Below, piece after piece: positions 18,772-32,892 of a DNA stretch of 64,000 bases. Every line of letters begins with the position of its first letter. The first letter of the stretch is position 1. The notes below the pieces were generated by a model that saw only the letters and a list, made by a program, of their open reading frames with translations, did not search any database and was not told the origin of the DNA. Source of the DNA: Liolophura sinensis (Eukaryota; Mollusca; Polyplacophora; Chitonida; Chitonidae); assembly GCF_032854445.1 (NCBI RefSeq), contig NW_027017955.1, forward strand, positions 558,001 to 622,000, given 5' to 3'. A program made the position numbers and the translations under genes.

Positions 18772-19361
18772 CCCCGTGGGGTTTCCGGGGTGATAAGAAT
18801 AGGGCCTCAGCCCTCTAGGCAAGCTTGTCGTAAAAGTCGACTAACCTAGAGCTCTCCTGTGTGAGCCCGGTGAATATAATAGGCTCACATCTTCTCGGTT
18901 GTGTGAGAGGCAACCGGGGAGCGACCTGTTTTCCGTGGGTTGCGACCCGTAATCTCCGAGGACGGGATCCTGGTGGCTGAGGGTGGGTTGGTCTTGCGAG
19001 ATCCTCCGCTTTGGCCCTTACTTGGAGTGAAACGGGAGGTCGGATGGGCCCGGTCCGATCAATCGGCTTGGTCATGTCTTGCCTCTACGTGGTTCCAATT
19101 GCCTCAATAACAGCATATCGTTTGGCGAACAAATATTATTTCTGAAATATCGTTTGTAGGACTACGTTTTGAGGCGGTGGCTCATGGGTCAATCGAGTAG
19201 ATTGAATTTAACCTGTTGGTATAAATCAATCTGTTCGAGTATACCTCATATGGAATCCTTGGTGCCTTTCCTGCTGGGTATCCCCAGGTTCAGACATCGC
19301 CCTTGTTGGCACTCCGTGGTGGGTGGGGAACATATGGGCTGAATTGTATATACATATTGCC
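18772..19361 (+). promoter_or_regulatory. Element B1 5' UTR (unit 2)
   Basis: It corresponds to 2797-3386. It has G at 19311 where copy 1 has T at 3336. Confidence 0.75.
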
Positions 19362-20723
19362 ATGTCATCTATAAACCTTAATTCGAATGTTTTAAATCTA
19401 AATACCAGGTCTTCCTCTCAGCCGATTTCAAGCGCTGACAAAAAGAGGAAATTAGAGGTTTTGTCGGATTCGGCTGATAACGGACAGGACAGCTGGCCGG
19501 CCTTTATCGTTCTCTCAACAAAGAGTGAACAAAAGCCGGCCTCCAAAATTCATCCATTTGTACTGAAAAGGGCCCTGCAGGGTTCAGCAGGTACATTAAA
19601 AAACGTCAAGAAATTACGATCCGGAGACATTCTTATTGAATGTTTCCGGAAACAACAGTCCATAAATTTATTAGCTTTAAACAAAATAAATGATATTCCT
19701 GTGTATACATCCCCCCATAACTCCCTGAACAGCTGTCAGGGAATTATACGTGACAGAGATCAGGATATCATTGATCTATCAGAAGAAGAAATCTGCACTG
19801 AACTGAAGTCACAAGGTGTTACCAGAGTGAAACGCTTCAATATGAAGAAATCTGGTAACATCATTAAACTAAATACATATCTTCTCACCTTCAACAGTAA
19901 ATCTATTCCGTCATATATTTACATTGGCCCGTATAGGGTTGGTGTGGACTTATATATACCTAACCCAACACGTTGTTTCAAGTGTCAAAAGTTTGGCCAT
20001 GGCAAGGGCCAGTGTAAAAATAAACTGATTTGTTTCCGGTGCGGCAGCGAGGGTCATGATGGTTTCGACTGCAGCAGCACAGCAAAGTGCTGCAATTGTG
20101 GTGGAGATCACATGGCCTCCTCTAGGGACTGCCCACTTTTTGTAAAAGAAAAACAAATAATCACAATAAAGACTAAAAACAATATATCATATCAGGAGGC
20201 CCGGAAATTGGTCTCCCCTCCTAACATTTCACTGCAGACTTCATTTGCCAATGCGGTCAAGCGAGTAGCATCTGTTGCTACTCAAACATCAATGACTTGG
20301 CCCATTGGAAACCAGAAACCATGTCTTATTTCTGTTGAACCTACTGTTCGACCTGCTTTTAATACGTCCTCAACCCAGACTGCCTCAATACAACAGATCA
20401 AACCAGCCAATAACACTGACCAACCCGATATTCCTAAACCTAGTCAACCTAAAAACAAAAATGTGTCCGAAAATAAACCTCAAAATAAAAACAATAAACC
20501 TAGTAAACCCAGTGGCCCAACAGAGCGTCCCTCTAAGGCCACTGGGGACCCTGTCCAAACTTATAATAAATTTGGACCGTTGGAGGACGTTGGTTTTTCA
20601 ACATCAGATTCGGATGTGATGGATACATCACCCGCACCAGGGAGATCTAACAGCCGATCTCCCAGGATGGGTCGTCCACGGTCCAAACATAAAGAAAAAT
20701 CTCCTATACGTCTCCCTCCGTAA
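19362..20723 (+). CDS. Element B1 gag (unit 2)
   Basis: It is identical in translation to the gag at 3387-4748. The TAATG junction is kept. Confidence 0.88.
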   Translation: MSSINLNSNVLNLNTRSSSQPISSADKKRKLEVLSDSADNGQDSWPAFIVLSTKSEQKPASKIHPFVLKRALQGSAGTLKNVKKLRSGDILIECFRKQQSINLLALNKINDIPVYTSPHNSLNSCQGIIRDRDQDIIDLSEEEICTELKSQGVTRVKRFNMKKSGNIIKLNTYLLTFNSKSIPSYIYIGPYRVGVDLYIPNPTRCFKCQKFGHGKGQCKNKLICFRCGSEGHDGFDCSSTAKCCNCGGDHMASSRDCPLFVKEKQIITIKTKNNISYQEARKLVSPPNISLQTSFANAVKRVASVATQTSMTWPIGNQKPCLISVEPTVRPAFNTSSTQTASIQQIKPANNTDQPDIPKPSQPKNKNVSENKPQNKNNKPSKPSGPTERPSKATGDPVQTYNKFGPLEDVGFSTSDSDVMDTSPAPGRSNSRSPRMGRPRSKHKEKSPIRLPP

Positions 20724-21103
20724 TGGCGATATACGACAAAATTATACAGTGGAATTGTCGAGGCCTTAAGGTCAATTTTATTGAAATAACACAGCTTGTT
20801 CAATCATTAAATCCTATAGCCCTGTGTCTTCAGGAAACTCATTTGAAAACATCTGACAAAGATAAAATAACTCTTAAAAATTACTCATTATACAGTACGT
20901 ACTCTAATGAAGAAGATCGAGCTGCAGGCGGCACCTCTATCTTCGTCAATAACAATGTTATTCACAGCCCTGTTGCTCTGGATACAGAGCTTCAGGCTGT
21001 GGCCGTTCGTGTTTTATTATGTGAAACAATCACATTATGTTCAGTGTATATTCCCCCGAACATTTCTTTGTCAGCTTTGCAGTTACATAATTTAAAAGAA
21101 TGA
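20723..21103 (+). pseudogene. Element B1 endonuclease fragment (unit 2)
   Basis: It has one substitution relative to 4748-5128: S to L in the RVSLCET stretch. Confidence 0.85.
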
Positions 21104-21354
21104 ATGAATGAATGATTATGGCTTAACGCCACATCGGCAATATTTCAGCCATACCGTGGCGAGAACAAGGTGAAAGCAAGAGACGGTTAGGGTTTTCGAT
21201 ATGACAATATGAACACCAAAAGTAAAACAAAAAGTACAGACGTGATTAAAATCGAATAAAAGAAAAATAAGATTTAAAACTCGAAAACCAGGGTTAGAGT
21301 ACATGTATAAATATATATAACTGTTTATCTATAGATATCCATGACAATTAAAAT

Positions 21355-23007
21355 TTATATTTTATGATATAGGCCAATGGCCTTCAAACAATTTATGACA
21401 ACATCGCCAGCGATGCTGTCAAACAAATCATATATAGAGTGGACTGTGTAGAATCTCTGCCGAACATGGGCAAAGTCTACACAGTCAACCAGAATATGTT
21501 TGATGCCATATTGAGCATCACATCCAACACACTCGGGAGCACTGCTCCCATCCAAGATGAAATTGTGTGTCAGATGAGAATGTCCAATACGGCATCTGGT
21601 TAAAACGACTTGGTCTCTACGAGACATATCAAATGTATATGAATTATAGCCAATGACCGGATGAATGGCATGCAGTTTATTATGGACCTGCAAGTTCCAT
21701 TCACCCTGCCAAAGGCCACGAATATATTTAAGAATATTGGACTTCATGTCAGTATAAGGGATTTTTATCTTAGATATGGGTTTATTTAGGGCAGCTTTCG
21801 CCTCCCTGTCTGCGACTGTGTTTCCATGGATACCAATATGACTTGGTATCCAGCAGAATATAATATCTTTACCTCTTCTAATTAATTTCCTATGTATAGC
21901 TAAAATTTGAAGGATCAAGGGATTTTTAAATTTATTATTCTGTATTGCCAATAGGCAAGACAACGAGTCAGTGCATATCATTGCCCTCTGGGCACACCCA
22001 GAAGAAACATATGATAAGGCCAGGAGTATACCTCTGGCCTCGGCAGAGAATATTGAAGAAGAGGATGGAAGACGAAAGGAAGAGACTCGCTGCTCCATGA
22101 CAGCCGCAGTCGCAACCCTGTCCCCATCCTTCAACCCGTCAGTATATATAAATTTATAATCCATATAATTAGCTTTAATTTCAGCAAAACCTTGCTGAAT
22201 TATAAGAGAATTTATATTCGATTTATTATATTTACGTAGATCAAATATTAGTTTAGGTTGTGGGAGAAGCCATGGAGGAGACTCCGGAAAAGACACCGGA
22301 GCTATATCCTCCAGCTTGATGTTAGCTCCCACAATATGGTCCCGTATACGAAGACCGAACGAAGGGATCTTGTTAGGACATTTAGTATATTTGTCTACAT
22401 ACAATGGATTGAAAACACAGTCGTAGGCAGGGTTTGTTGGATGTGGTTTAAGCTTTGTAGCATATTGAAGGCTAAGTTTTATACGTCGGTTATATAAAGA
22501 AGGCTCATTTGCCTCCACGTATAAACGTTCTACTGGTGAGGTTCTAAAAGCACCAAGGCTGAGCCTCAAACCTTGGTGATGAACAGGATCCAACATTTTA
22601 ATGTACGAATTCCTAGCGGAACCGTAAATGATGGATCCATAGTCCAATTTAGACCTCACCAGAGAACGATATAAATTAAGTAAAACTGATCGGTCAGCAC
22701 CCCAATCGGTGCTAGACACGACCTTAATTATATCGAGAGCCTTTGTACATTTAGCTTTAAGCATTTTTATATGAGGTGTAATTGATATTCGATTTTTTGT
22801 CAAAAATAAAACCCCTAAAAATTTATTTTCTCCAACAATTTTCACTGGTTTACCAAAAAAATTAAGTTCAGGGTCTAGAGGGAATTTCCGTTGATTACAA
22901 AAATGCATACCGACGGTTTTAGATGCGGAAAATCTAAAACTATTGGCAACTGCCCATTTCTCGATCTTATTGAGACAAAGCTGCAGCTGCCGCTCGATGT
23001 TATTCAT
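21355..23007 (-). pseudogene. Element B RT thumb and RNase H (unit 2)
   Basis: It is identical in translation to 5380-7032. Confidence 0.85.
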
Positions 23008-23169
23008 ATTTTAAGCACGGTAGCATATCAGGAAATCATCTACATATAAAAAAAACCTCTGTGCCAGATGTCAATGTTATAGCCAAACTAAACTACCAGG
23101 CAAAAGAAAGGTGTCACCGTATTTTTTTTCATAAAAAAAAAGTAAAAGCGCGGTTCAGGGTTTGATTCT

Positions 23170-23646
23170 AAGCAGGACTTAGTGTATGAATGCATAGTTT
23201 CCTCTACCAGAACGCATCGTCACCAACGCAGCAACTGGAATTGTGAAATTGCGACCACATGCAAAACGTCCTTTTGAGGCATGGCTCGTGATGCACGTGC
23301 GGTAATGTTGCATAAATACTCTTGCTCGAAAGAGAAGACATTCAGTGACCGAAAAAACACCAACAGTATGCCAAGACTTACGCAAGCGCAACGAGACCAG
23401 GCCATCGGTATGTCCACCATGGCAGTCTCGCAACGTCACATTGCAAGAACGTTCAACTGCAGCCAAACCACCATCAGGAGGTTGTTGATACGCTATCAGC
23501 AGACAGGCCAGACCCAAGACAGACCAAGATCGGGAAGACCGAGGCTGAAGATCGCTACATCCGGCAGATCCACCTCCGAAACGTCAACAGCGGCGACGGC
23601 ACTAGGCCATAGCCCCAGAACAACACTGTGTCGTCTTCGTTCAACT
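23170..23646 (+). mobile_element. Tc1/mariner-type fragment (unit 2), 6-base deletion
   Basis: The transposase reading starts at 23368. A 6-base in-frame deletion removes two residues (V-I) of the GHVIS motif; the other copies retain them. Confidence 0.82.
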
Positions 23647-24253
23647 CCCCCGTGGGGTTTCCGGGGTGATAAAAATAGGACGTCAGTCCTCTAGGCAAGC
23701 TTGTCGTAAAAGTCGACTAACCTAGAGCTCTCCTGTGTGAGCCCGGTGAATATAATAGGCTCACATCTTCCCGGTTGTGTGAGAGGCAACTGGGGAGCGA
23801 CCTGTTTGCCTTGGGTTGCGACCCGTGATCAACGAGGACGGGATCCTGGTGGCTGAGGGCGTGTTGGTCTTGCGAGATCCTCACGCCCAACACGTCACTT
23901 TGGGCCTTACTTGGGGAGAGACGGGAGGTCGGATGGGCCCGATCCGATCAATCGGCTTGGTCACGCCTTTCCTCTGCGTGGCCCCAAAATTTCTCCATAA
24001 CACCACTCAGTAAAGAATAAATGTTATTTCTGAAATTTTGTTTGCGGTACTACGTTTTCAGGCGGTGGCTCATGGACCAATCGAGTAGTATGTGTCTGAT
24101 GTGTGACCTTATTAGCCTAATGGGGTTTGCTTATGGACGTGGAGTCCTTGGTGCGTTTCCTGGTGGGTAACCCCAGGTTCAGGCATCGCCCTTGTTGGCA
24201 CTCCGTGGGTGGGGTGGGGAACACGTGGGGTGAATTCGTATTATATATTGATT
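23647..24253 (+). promoter_or_regulatory. Element B2 5' UTR (unit 2)
   Basis: It corresponds to 7678-8284. Confidence 0.75.
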
Positions 24254-24442
24254 ATGTCTATCCTAACCCTTCCAAACCAAATGTATCTAACAAATAAAAT
24301 AACCAGGTCTTCCTCTCATCCGACTTCGTCGAATGCTGACAAAAAGAGGGAGTTAGAGGTTTTGTCAGGCTGCCTTGATAATGCGCAGGATACATGGCCG
24401 CCTTTCATCGTTCTCTCAACAAGGAGTGAACAGAATGAATGA
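24254..24442 (+). pseudogene. Element B2 gag fragment (unit 2)
   Basis: It is identical in translation to 8285-8473. Confidence 0.82.
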
Positions 24443-24641
24443 ATGATTATGGCTTAACGCCACATCGGCAATATTTCAGCCATATCGTGGCGAGAACAAG
24501 GTCAAAAAGTGAGATGGTTAAGGTTTTCGATATAATAATATGAACACCAAAAGTAAAACAAAAAGTACAGACATGTTTAAAATAGTATGAAAGAAAAATA
24601 AGAGTTAAAACTCGAAAACCAGGGGTTGTGCCCAGAGGGCA

Positions 24642-25277
24642 ATGATATGCACTGACTCGTTGTCTTGCTTATTGGCAATACAGAACAATAAATTTAAAAA
24701 TCCCTTGATCCTTCAAATTTTAGCTATACAGGAATTAATTAGGAAGCTAATTAGAAGAGGTAAAGATATTATATTCTGCTGGATACCAAGTCATATTGGT
24801 ATCCATGGAAACACAGTCGCAGACAGGGAGGCGAAAGCTGCCCTAAATAAACCCATATCTAAGATAAAAATCCCTTATACTGACATGAAGTCCAATATTC
24901 TTAAATATATTCGTGGCCTTTGGCAGGGTGAATGGAACTTGCAGGTCCATAATAAACTGCATGTTATTCATCCGGTCATTGGCTATAATTCATATACACT
25001 TGATATGTCTCGTAGAGACCAAGTCGTTTTAACCAGATGCCATATTGGGCATTCTCGTCTAACGCACAATTTCATACTAGATGGGAGCAGTGCTCCCGAG
25101 TGTGTTGGATGTGATGCTCAATATGGCATCAAACATATCTTGGTTGACTGTGTCGACTTTGCCCATGTTGGGCAAAGATTCTACACAGTCAACTCTATAT
25201 ATGATTTATTTGACAGCATCGCTGGCGATGTTGTCATAAATTATTTGAAGGCCCTTGGCCTATATCATAAAATATAA
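24642..25277 (+). pseudogene. Element B2 RNase H fragment (unit 2)
   Basis: It is identical in translation to 8673-9308. Confidence 0.85.
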
Positions 25278-26481
25278 AATTTAATTGTCACAAATATCTA
25301 TAGATAAACAGTTATATACATATAGATTGATTTACACATATACTATAACCCTGGTTTTCGAGTTTTAACTCTTATTTTTCTTTTATACGATTTTTAACAG
25401 GTCTACTTTTTGTTTTACTTTTGATGTTTATATTATCATATCGAAAACCTTAACCGTCTCGCGTTTTCACCTTGTTCTCGCCACGATATGGCTGAAATAT
25501 TGCCAATGTGGGGTTACGCCATATTCATTCTAGGTCAGTCGCCTTTCACGACAAGATTATCTGCAGAGTCTATCGGAGCTGGGGCTTAACATATTTCCAC
25601 TACACACTGCAAGTAGCTTGGGCCGTGGAAGGCCTAGTCGTGGAAGCAAATGAAAACTGCGGGCCTGTATTCCAACAAATCCGACCAGGGTGTGGGGACC
25701 ACCAGGTCCTGAGGAAGGATCTACTTTCCCTATCCCCCTGCGTGCGGTCCAAATAAATGCATTTATTGCGTCAGGTAGAAACCTCAATCCACCAAATCCA
25801 GGTCTAACCTGACGCGTTTGACCATAGCAATGGAGATGAACCACGCGAGGTGCATACGGCACGCTCTTTCGTGACCCACCACTTCTGCTAGGTCACGTGA
25901 CCACAAGTTACTGCCCCTCCCCCCGTGGGATCTCCGGGGTCATAAGAGTAGGACCCCAGTTCTCTAGGCAAGACTGTCGTACGAGGCGACTAGCTTAGAG
26001 TGTGGTTCTGGTGAATAGAATAATTTCACAGCCTCCCTGGGCTTGTCGTACAAAGTGAATAAAAGGGTCAACCTGTTTGCCGTGGGTTGCGACCCGTGAT
26101 AGGGGAGGACGGGATTCTGGTGCCTGAGGGCGGGTTGGCCTTGCGAGATCCTCACGTATAACAGTCTACTTCGGTCCTTACTTCTGCAAAGACGGCCGGT
26201 CGGAGGGCCCGTTCCGAGGTCACGCCAGTCCGGATGTCCGGGCATCAACCTTCATATATCTCGATTTCGTATAAATTGACTACTTTCCGTGTTGGACGTT
26301 TTTAGTGAGATGTTGGGATGTCTGGACGGTGGTTGCGGGGTCAATCGACTTGGCCGTTTATAGTTTATTAGCCTGGCGGAGTATGAGCGAAGAATCCACC
26401 TTACCGAGGATGGCGTAGAACTCTCTGCTGCTTACCCGCAGGAGGCGTTCCATCGTATATGTAATGGCACTCCGTTGCTGG

Positions 26482-28307
26482 TTAAGGTGCTTAAGGTTTT
26501 CGAAATGATGGCGAGAACATGAAAAATAAAACAAAAAGTACAGACATGTTTAAAATCAGATAAGAAAAAACCAAACAAGTTAAAACTCCAAAACCAGTAT
26601 ATTTAAAAAGTACTATATCTGGAAAGCTATATGTATGTACCATTTTATCCATAAATATTAACACATAAACAAATTTATATTTTATGATATAGGCCAATGG
26701 TCTTCAAATATTTTATGACAACATCGCCAGCGATCATATATAGAGTTGACTGTATAGAATCTTTGCCGAACATGAGCAAAGTCAACCAGGGTATGTTTGA
26801 TGCCGTATTCTGCATCACATCCAATATACTCGGGAGCACTGCTCCCATCTAGGATGAAATTGTGTGTCAGATGAGAATGCCCAATACGACACCTCGTTAA
26901 AACTACTTGGTCTCTGCGAGACATTTGACGGTCTGCCAGTAACCTGCGGATGGTCGTGGGTTTCCCCCGTGCTGTGAGCGGTTTCCACCCACCATAATGC
27001 TGGCCGCCGTCGTACAAGTGAAATATTCTTGAGTACGGCGTAAAACAACAATCAAATCAAAAAAAAAAAAAACAGACATTTTACAATTATAGGCATTGTA
27101 GCCAATGACAGGGTGAATAGCATGCAGTTTATTGTGGATCTGCAAGACCCACCCGCCCTGCCAAAGGCGACAAATACATTTAAGAATATTAGACTTTGTC
27201 AGTATACGGTGTTTTAACCAGAGATACAGGTTTATACTGGGCAGCTTTCGCTTCCCTGTCCACGACTGTGTTTCTATGGATACCAGTGCGACTTGGTATC
27301 CAACAGAATATAATATCTTTACCTTTTTTAAATTAGTTTTCTATGTTTGCCTATTATCTTAAGTATCAATGGATTTTTAAATCATTATTCTGAATTGCCA
27401 AAAGGCAGGACTGGGAGTCGCTGCATATCACTGCCCTCTGGGCATGCCCCGAGGAAACATATGATAAGGCCAGGAGTATAGCCCTGGCCTGTGCAGAAAA
27501 GGTAGAAAATGAAGGTGGCAGACGAAGAGAAGTGACCCGCTGATCTAAGACAGCCGCAACCGCAACCCTGTCCCCATCCTTTGACCCGTCAGTATATATA
27601 TATATATATATTTATAGTCTATATAATCAGCCTTCATGTTAGCAAAACTTTGCTCAATAATAAGAGGATTTGTACTTGATTTATTATATTTACGTAGATC
27701 AAATATTAGTTCAGGGTGTGGAAGAAGCCAGGGAGGAGACTCCGGAAAAGACACTGGAGCTATATCCTCTTGCTCCATGTTAGCTCTCACAATATGGTCC
27801 CGTATACGCAGATCAAACGGAGGGATCTTGTCAGGACATTTATTAAATTTATCTACATATGATGGATTAAAAACACAGCTTAAAGCTCATCCAACAAACC
27901 CTGCCTACGAGTTAGTAGCATATTGAAGGCTAAGTTTTATACGTCGGTTATATAAAGAAGGCTCATTTTCCTCCACTTATAAACTCTCCACACGGGGATG
28001 TTCTAAAAGCACCAAGGCTGAACCTCAAACCTTGGTGATGAACAGGATCCAACATTTTAATATACGACTTCCTAGCGGAACCGTAAAAGATGGATCCATA
28101 GTCCAATTTAGACCTCACCAGAGAGCGATATAAGTTAGGTAAAACTGATCGGTCAGCACCCCAATCGATGCTTGACACGACCATAATTATATCGAGAGCC
28201 TTTGTACATTTAGCTTGAAACATTTTCATATGAGGTATAAAAGATAGCTTGCTATCAAATATTAGACGTAAAAATCTTCTTTGTCCAACAATTTTAACCT
28301 GTTTTAC
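26482..28307 (-). pseudogene. Degenerate element B 3' half (unit 2)
   Basis: It corresponds to 10513-12338. It differs from copy 1 by three substitutions also seen in units 3 and 4. Confidence 0.8.
26927..27072 (+). mobile_element. SINE (unit 2)
   Basis: It corresponds to 10958-11103, with the same flanking duplication. Confidence 0.8.
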
Positions 28308-28572
28308 GTGGTCATTGTGGAGATTCTGTATTATCCGTATTGTGAAGCTTTGGGACTAGGCATGTTCACACTATGGGAACAGCTACAGTATATAGCACAT
28401 AGAACCCGAGCAATAGCCAGTACATATACACCGAAGCGTGAGTCCGGGGGTCAGTATAACCCGGTCAAACCAGTTTCTCGGCGACAAGTCCGCCTGCATG
28501 CGCACGGACTTTTAGTGTTCAACCACTGTGCCAGGTGCCTCTAAACAACACTTCTGTCACTCTTCTGAAATA

Positions 28573-29385
28573 ATGGATCAGTTACAGATTATCATGGACA
28601 GGCTTGGTAAGTTAGATTCTATGGTGACAAGTGAAACACTGGAAAAAAAACTACAAAACACTGAAGCAAAAATAGTTACAAAGTTGACAAACCTAATTGA
28701 GCAGCAGGAAGCCAGAATCTTTACTTTAGAAAAAGAAAATGATACCCTTCGGGCAGACATGCATGAATTAAGATTACAACACGAACAAGATCAAGAAGAA
28801 CTGGCCAGGGTAAACAGAGATATGCGAAACTTAGAAGACAGGCAGAACGATTTGGAACAATACTCCCCTAAACAAAGTATACGGATTTACGGTGTAGATG
28901 GGGATACAGCCACAGAAACAACTGACGAATGTTCCGAGAAAGTCGTTGACATCTTAACATCCAAACTAAAGCTGTCACTGACGTCTAGCGACATAAGTAT
29001 AGCGCAGAGATTGAGACCGAAAAGACCTGACTTAAACACAGAACCAAGGGGTGTAATAGTAAAGTTCATATCACGACGACTTAAAGTTGAAGCGATAAAA
29101 AACAGAAGAGCCTTGAAAGGAGCAAACATTGTGATTAAGGAAGACCTAACGCAGAAAAAGCAGGCTATTTTAAAAGCAGCATCTGCACACCCCATGATTC
29201 AATCCGCCTGGTCAAGAGATGGCAAAATCTTCACCAAAGACTTCAACGAGGACGTAAGACAAGTGAAATCTACTGACTGCATAGACACTCTCATCAGTCT
29301 ATCATCCCATACACCCAGAGTTCAAAGACCACGTGACCAAAGAAGTGGGAGGCCAATAACCAACTCACCAGCCCCTATCAGCTAG
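28573..29385 (+). CDS. L1-type ORF1 protein (unit 2)
   Basis: It is identical in translation to 12604-13416. Confidence 0.78.
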   Translation: MDQLQIIMDRLGKLDSMVTSETLEKKLQNTEAKIVTKLTNLIEQQEARIFTLEKENDTLRADMHELRLQHEQDQEELARVNRDMRNLEDRQNDLEQYSPKQSIRIYGVDGDTATETTDECSEKVVDILTSKLKLSLTSSDISIAQRLRPKRPDLNTEPRGVIVKFISRRLKVEAIKNRRALKGANIVIKEDLTQKKQAILKAASAHPMIQSAWSRDGKIFTKDFNEDVRQVKSTDCIDTLISLSSHTPRVQRPRDQRSGRPITNSPAPIS

Positions 29386-29903
29386 ATAACGATGGCTGCA
29401 ATGTGAAGGATATATGCTATCTGATAACTCAGTTTGCTCTCGTAAAGAAAAAATCATCTTAGAATTAATAGAGCATTTTAAGTTAACGAAGTACACAGCT
29501 TTAATGTGTCGAAAAAGAAATAGTATGCTCTTCTGCACAATAATATCAGAGATAAATATGATGGGTGCGATCGGCCATAAGATCTGTCAAAACCTATCAG
29601 CTTTCCCAATATGTATTTTATTCGCCAGAATCCACCTTGCCTTTTATATTCCATTCTTGTGTATGATCTTCTATACTCATAAGCTATACCCAAATCACAA
29701 CAGATCACTATATTTAGGAATTATTCCATGTCAGCTACAATATGTGAGTGAGTGAGTGAAAGTTTTAACGTCGCTTTCAACAACATTTCAGTTTTATCGC
29801 GACAATAAAACGTCAAGTAGTCGATCTACTACGGATAATTCATTTACTATTCGGTCAAAAAAGGACACCAGAAGTCGCATAACAAACAGACGGTAGTTTA
29901 AAA

Positions 29904-31373
29904 TCACAGCTTTCCTGCCATACCAATGGTAGAGAGAAAATCAAAAATAGTATCACTTTCTACAGAATTGAAAAGTTCTGAAAGAGAGCTCACGTGATAA
30001 AAGGAATCTCGTACAGGAGCAAAGTCGCCACAGTCAAGCAATATGTGCTTGACTGTGAACCGTTGATCACAAGCAAAGCAATGAGGAGCATCTTCTCCTT
30101 TCAACAAATACCCATGCGTAGCACGTGTGTGACCGATACGACACCTCCTCAAAATGCAAGAGCGGAGACGATGCCGTGAAAGGGAAGGCGCTGGACCAAC
30201 AAACTGACGAATATCATGCAGTTTGTTGGTTGTCTGGTCATCCCATTGAGCCTGAAACAAGCGCTTGATATAGGAGCAAATAAGTGAACGCAAGTCCGAA
30301 TATGGAACGTCAGTTTGGGTAGTAACGGAATGCAAAGCCGCCTTCGCGGCTTCATCTGCAGCAGTATTTCCAGGGATATCCATATGCCCTGGCACCCAAC
30401 AAAAGACAATGATAAAGTCTTCATTAAGTCGTTTAAACATCTCCCTGATAGACGGAATGTCTGGATGTACAGGCGAACTAACCCAAATTGCCTGGAGGCA
30501 GCAAAGGGAGTCAGAGCAGATGAGAACTCTGCTACCTCCTAGCTTTGGAATGGACCGAAGTGCGCACAAAATTGCCTTGGTTTCTGCAGTAAATACAGAA
30601 CAGGAATTTGGAAACCGAGTTGAAATGGTTCTAGGCCCAAGGACAGCGGCAGAAGCCACGCCATCATCATTCTTGGAACCGTCAGTGAATATGCGGTGAT
30701 AAAATGGATACTTTGAACACATATTACTAAACTCCTGCTGGTATACTAAAGGGTTGGTGGAAGAATTCTTCAGGGAGGAGAGCGAGGTATCAACCTGAGG
30801 CTCAGGACATAACCACGGTGGATCTTCCTGGATGCGTATGGGGGTGATAGTATCCAGCCCAAGTCCAGCTGCTTGCACGTGTTCCTGAATGCGGACACCC
30901 AGTGGAGGAAAAATGGATGGCTTCTGAGCATATAAGTCTTCAAATTCCGGATGGAAGACACAATCAAAGGCCGGGTTGGATGGATTGGCTCTAAGCTTGG
31001 TGATATACTGTAAGGATGGTTCAGTTCTTCGAAGCTCCGGGGGAGGCTCGTTTGCCTCAACATACAGACTCTCCACAGGAGAGGTACGGAAAGCACCTAA
31101 GCACAACCGTAGGGCCTGGTGATGTATAGTATTGAGTTTCTTCAACTGGGAGCGCGACGGACCTCCATAAACACTGCAGGCATAGTCTAGCTTAGAACGA
31201 ATCAGTGCTCGATAGAGCTGAAGTAGGGTTTCGTGATCCCCTCCCCATCGAGCACTAGAGACAACCTTCAAAATATTAAGCGCCTTTAGGCATCTGGCTC
31301 TAAGATAATTAATGTGAGATTTAAATGTAAGGTGGTTATCGAAGATCACCCCGAGGAATTTTGCCTCCGGCAC
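29904..31373 (-). pseudogene. Element A RT thumb and RNase H (units 2/3)
   Basis: It is identical in translation to 13935-15404. Confidence 0.85.
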
Positions 31374-31393
31374 AACCTTGATGGGAGACCCAT

Positions 31394-32248
31394 CTAAAAA
31401 TACCTTGGGGTCTTCATGGGGGAAGTACTTCCGACAAAAGTGTACACAGTCTTCGACTTGGAGAACTTAAATCCGTTCTCCAGTGCCCAGGCATGGATTT
31501 TGTTAAGACAAATCTGCAGCTGTCTCTCAATGGTGTGCATACCTTTGCCTCGACAAGAGATACCAAGATCGTCCACAAAAAGGGACGCATTCATACTAGG
31601 AGATAAAACTCTGGCAAGGCTATTAATCTTACTGCTAAAGAGAGTAACTGATAAAATGCTGCCTTGAGGAACCCCCTGATCTTGTTCAAAGTAGTCAGAT
31701 AGGGTAGCCCCAACCCGAACTTGGAAGTGACGATGGTCTAAGAATTTACGAATAAAGTCAGGAAGCCGACCTCTAAGTCCAAATCCATGCATATCTTTCA
31801 GAATGCCATATTTCCAAGTAGTGTCATATGCTTTTTCCAGATCAAAAAAGACAGATACGACATGGTCACGATTAACGATACCGTTCTTAATAAAGCATTC
31901 TAGACGAACAAGGTGATCAACAGTACTGCGATTCCTTCGAAATCCACATTGAATGTCGCTTATCAACTCATTAGTCTCCAAAATCCACACCATGCGATCG
32001 TTAATCATCCTCTCCATAGTCTTGCATACACAACTGGTTAAGGAAATAGGACGATAGTTATTTGGATCGGTAGAATCCTTTCCGGGCTTTGGGATGGGGA
32101 CAATAATAGCGTTTTGCCATGAGGCAGGAAAATTCCCGGAAATCCAAATGGTATTAAAAATTCCAAGAAGCACCCTCAAACAAGGAAGATTCTGGAAGGT
32201 GTCGTAAAAGCTGATAGTGGATATCATCTGGCCCTGGAGTTGAATCAT
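31394..32248 (-). pseudogene. Element A RT core (units 2/3)
   Basis: It is identical in translation to 15425-16279. Confidence 0.85.
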
Positions 32249-32666
32249 GGGCCTTGCTCAGGGATGCGGATAGTTCATGTAGAGAAAATGTAGCATTGTA
32301 GGATTCTTCATTTGAGGATGTAAAATCAAGATAACTTGCCTCGGTCCGTTCCTTGTCACGCTGGAACTGAGGCAAGTAATTATCTGAAGACGAATGGTGC
32401 GCAAAAGAAGCGCCCAACCTATTGGCTATGTCAAGTTTTTCTGTCAAAGAATTATTCCCGTCTTTAAGATGATTGACAGTGACATTGGATCCCTTGCCTT
32501 TGCAGTGGATCATATTCCAGACTTTTGACATAGGGGTACGATGATTAATCTTAGAAACATAACGTTTCCAAGAGTCACGTTTGGACTGTTTGATAGTCCT
32601 ACAAGCTTTAGCTCCAGTACGCCTAACATCGTCTAAATTACCGGGAGATGGTCTACATCGGTACAC
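32154..32666 (-). pseudogene. Element A ORF2 linker (unit 3)
   Basis: It is identical in translation to 16185-16697. Confidence 0.78.
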
Positions 32667-32892
32667 GCGCTCAGCACGTTTCCTGAAACGCCTAGCTCGT
32701 TTACAGTCCTCCGTGAACCACGGTTTCTTAATACAGGGAACCGCACAAGATTTCGGGATACATTTGGAGGATACATTTGGAGGCTACATCGATTAGCTGA
32801 TCCGAGAATAACTGGATAGGATCAACTGCATCAAGAAAAAGGTCGCTAGTAAGTGTTTCACCACACAGAACAGCAAAGCGGGGCCAGTCTGC

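Larger units (their letters stand above)
15976..31944. repeat. Tandem array unit, copy 2
   Basis: This unit is 15,969 bases. It is 6 bases shorter than copy 1 because of a deletion in the Tc1-like transposase near 23611. Private substitutions occur near 18200, 18643 and 21014; the last gives S to L in the B1 endonuclease fragment. Confidence 0.98.
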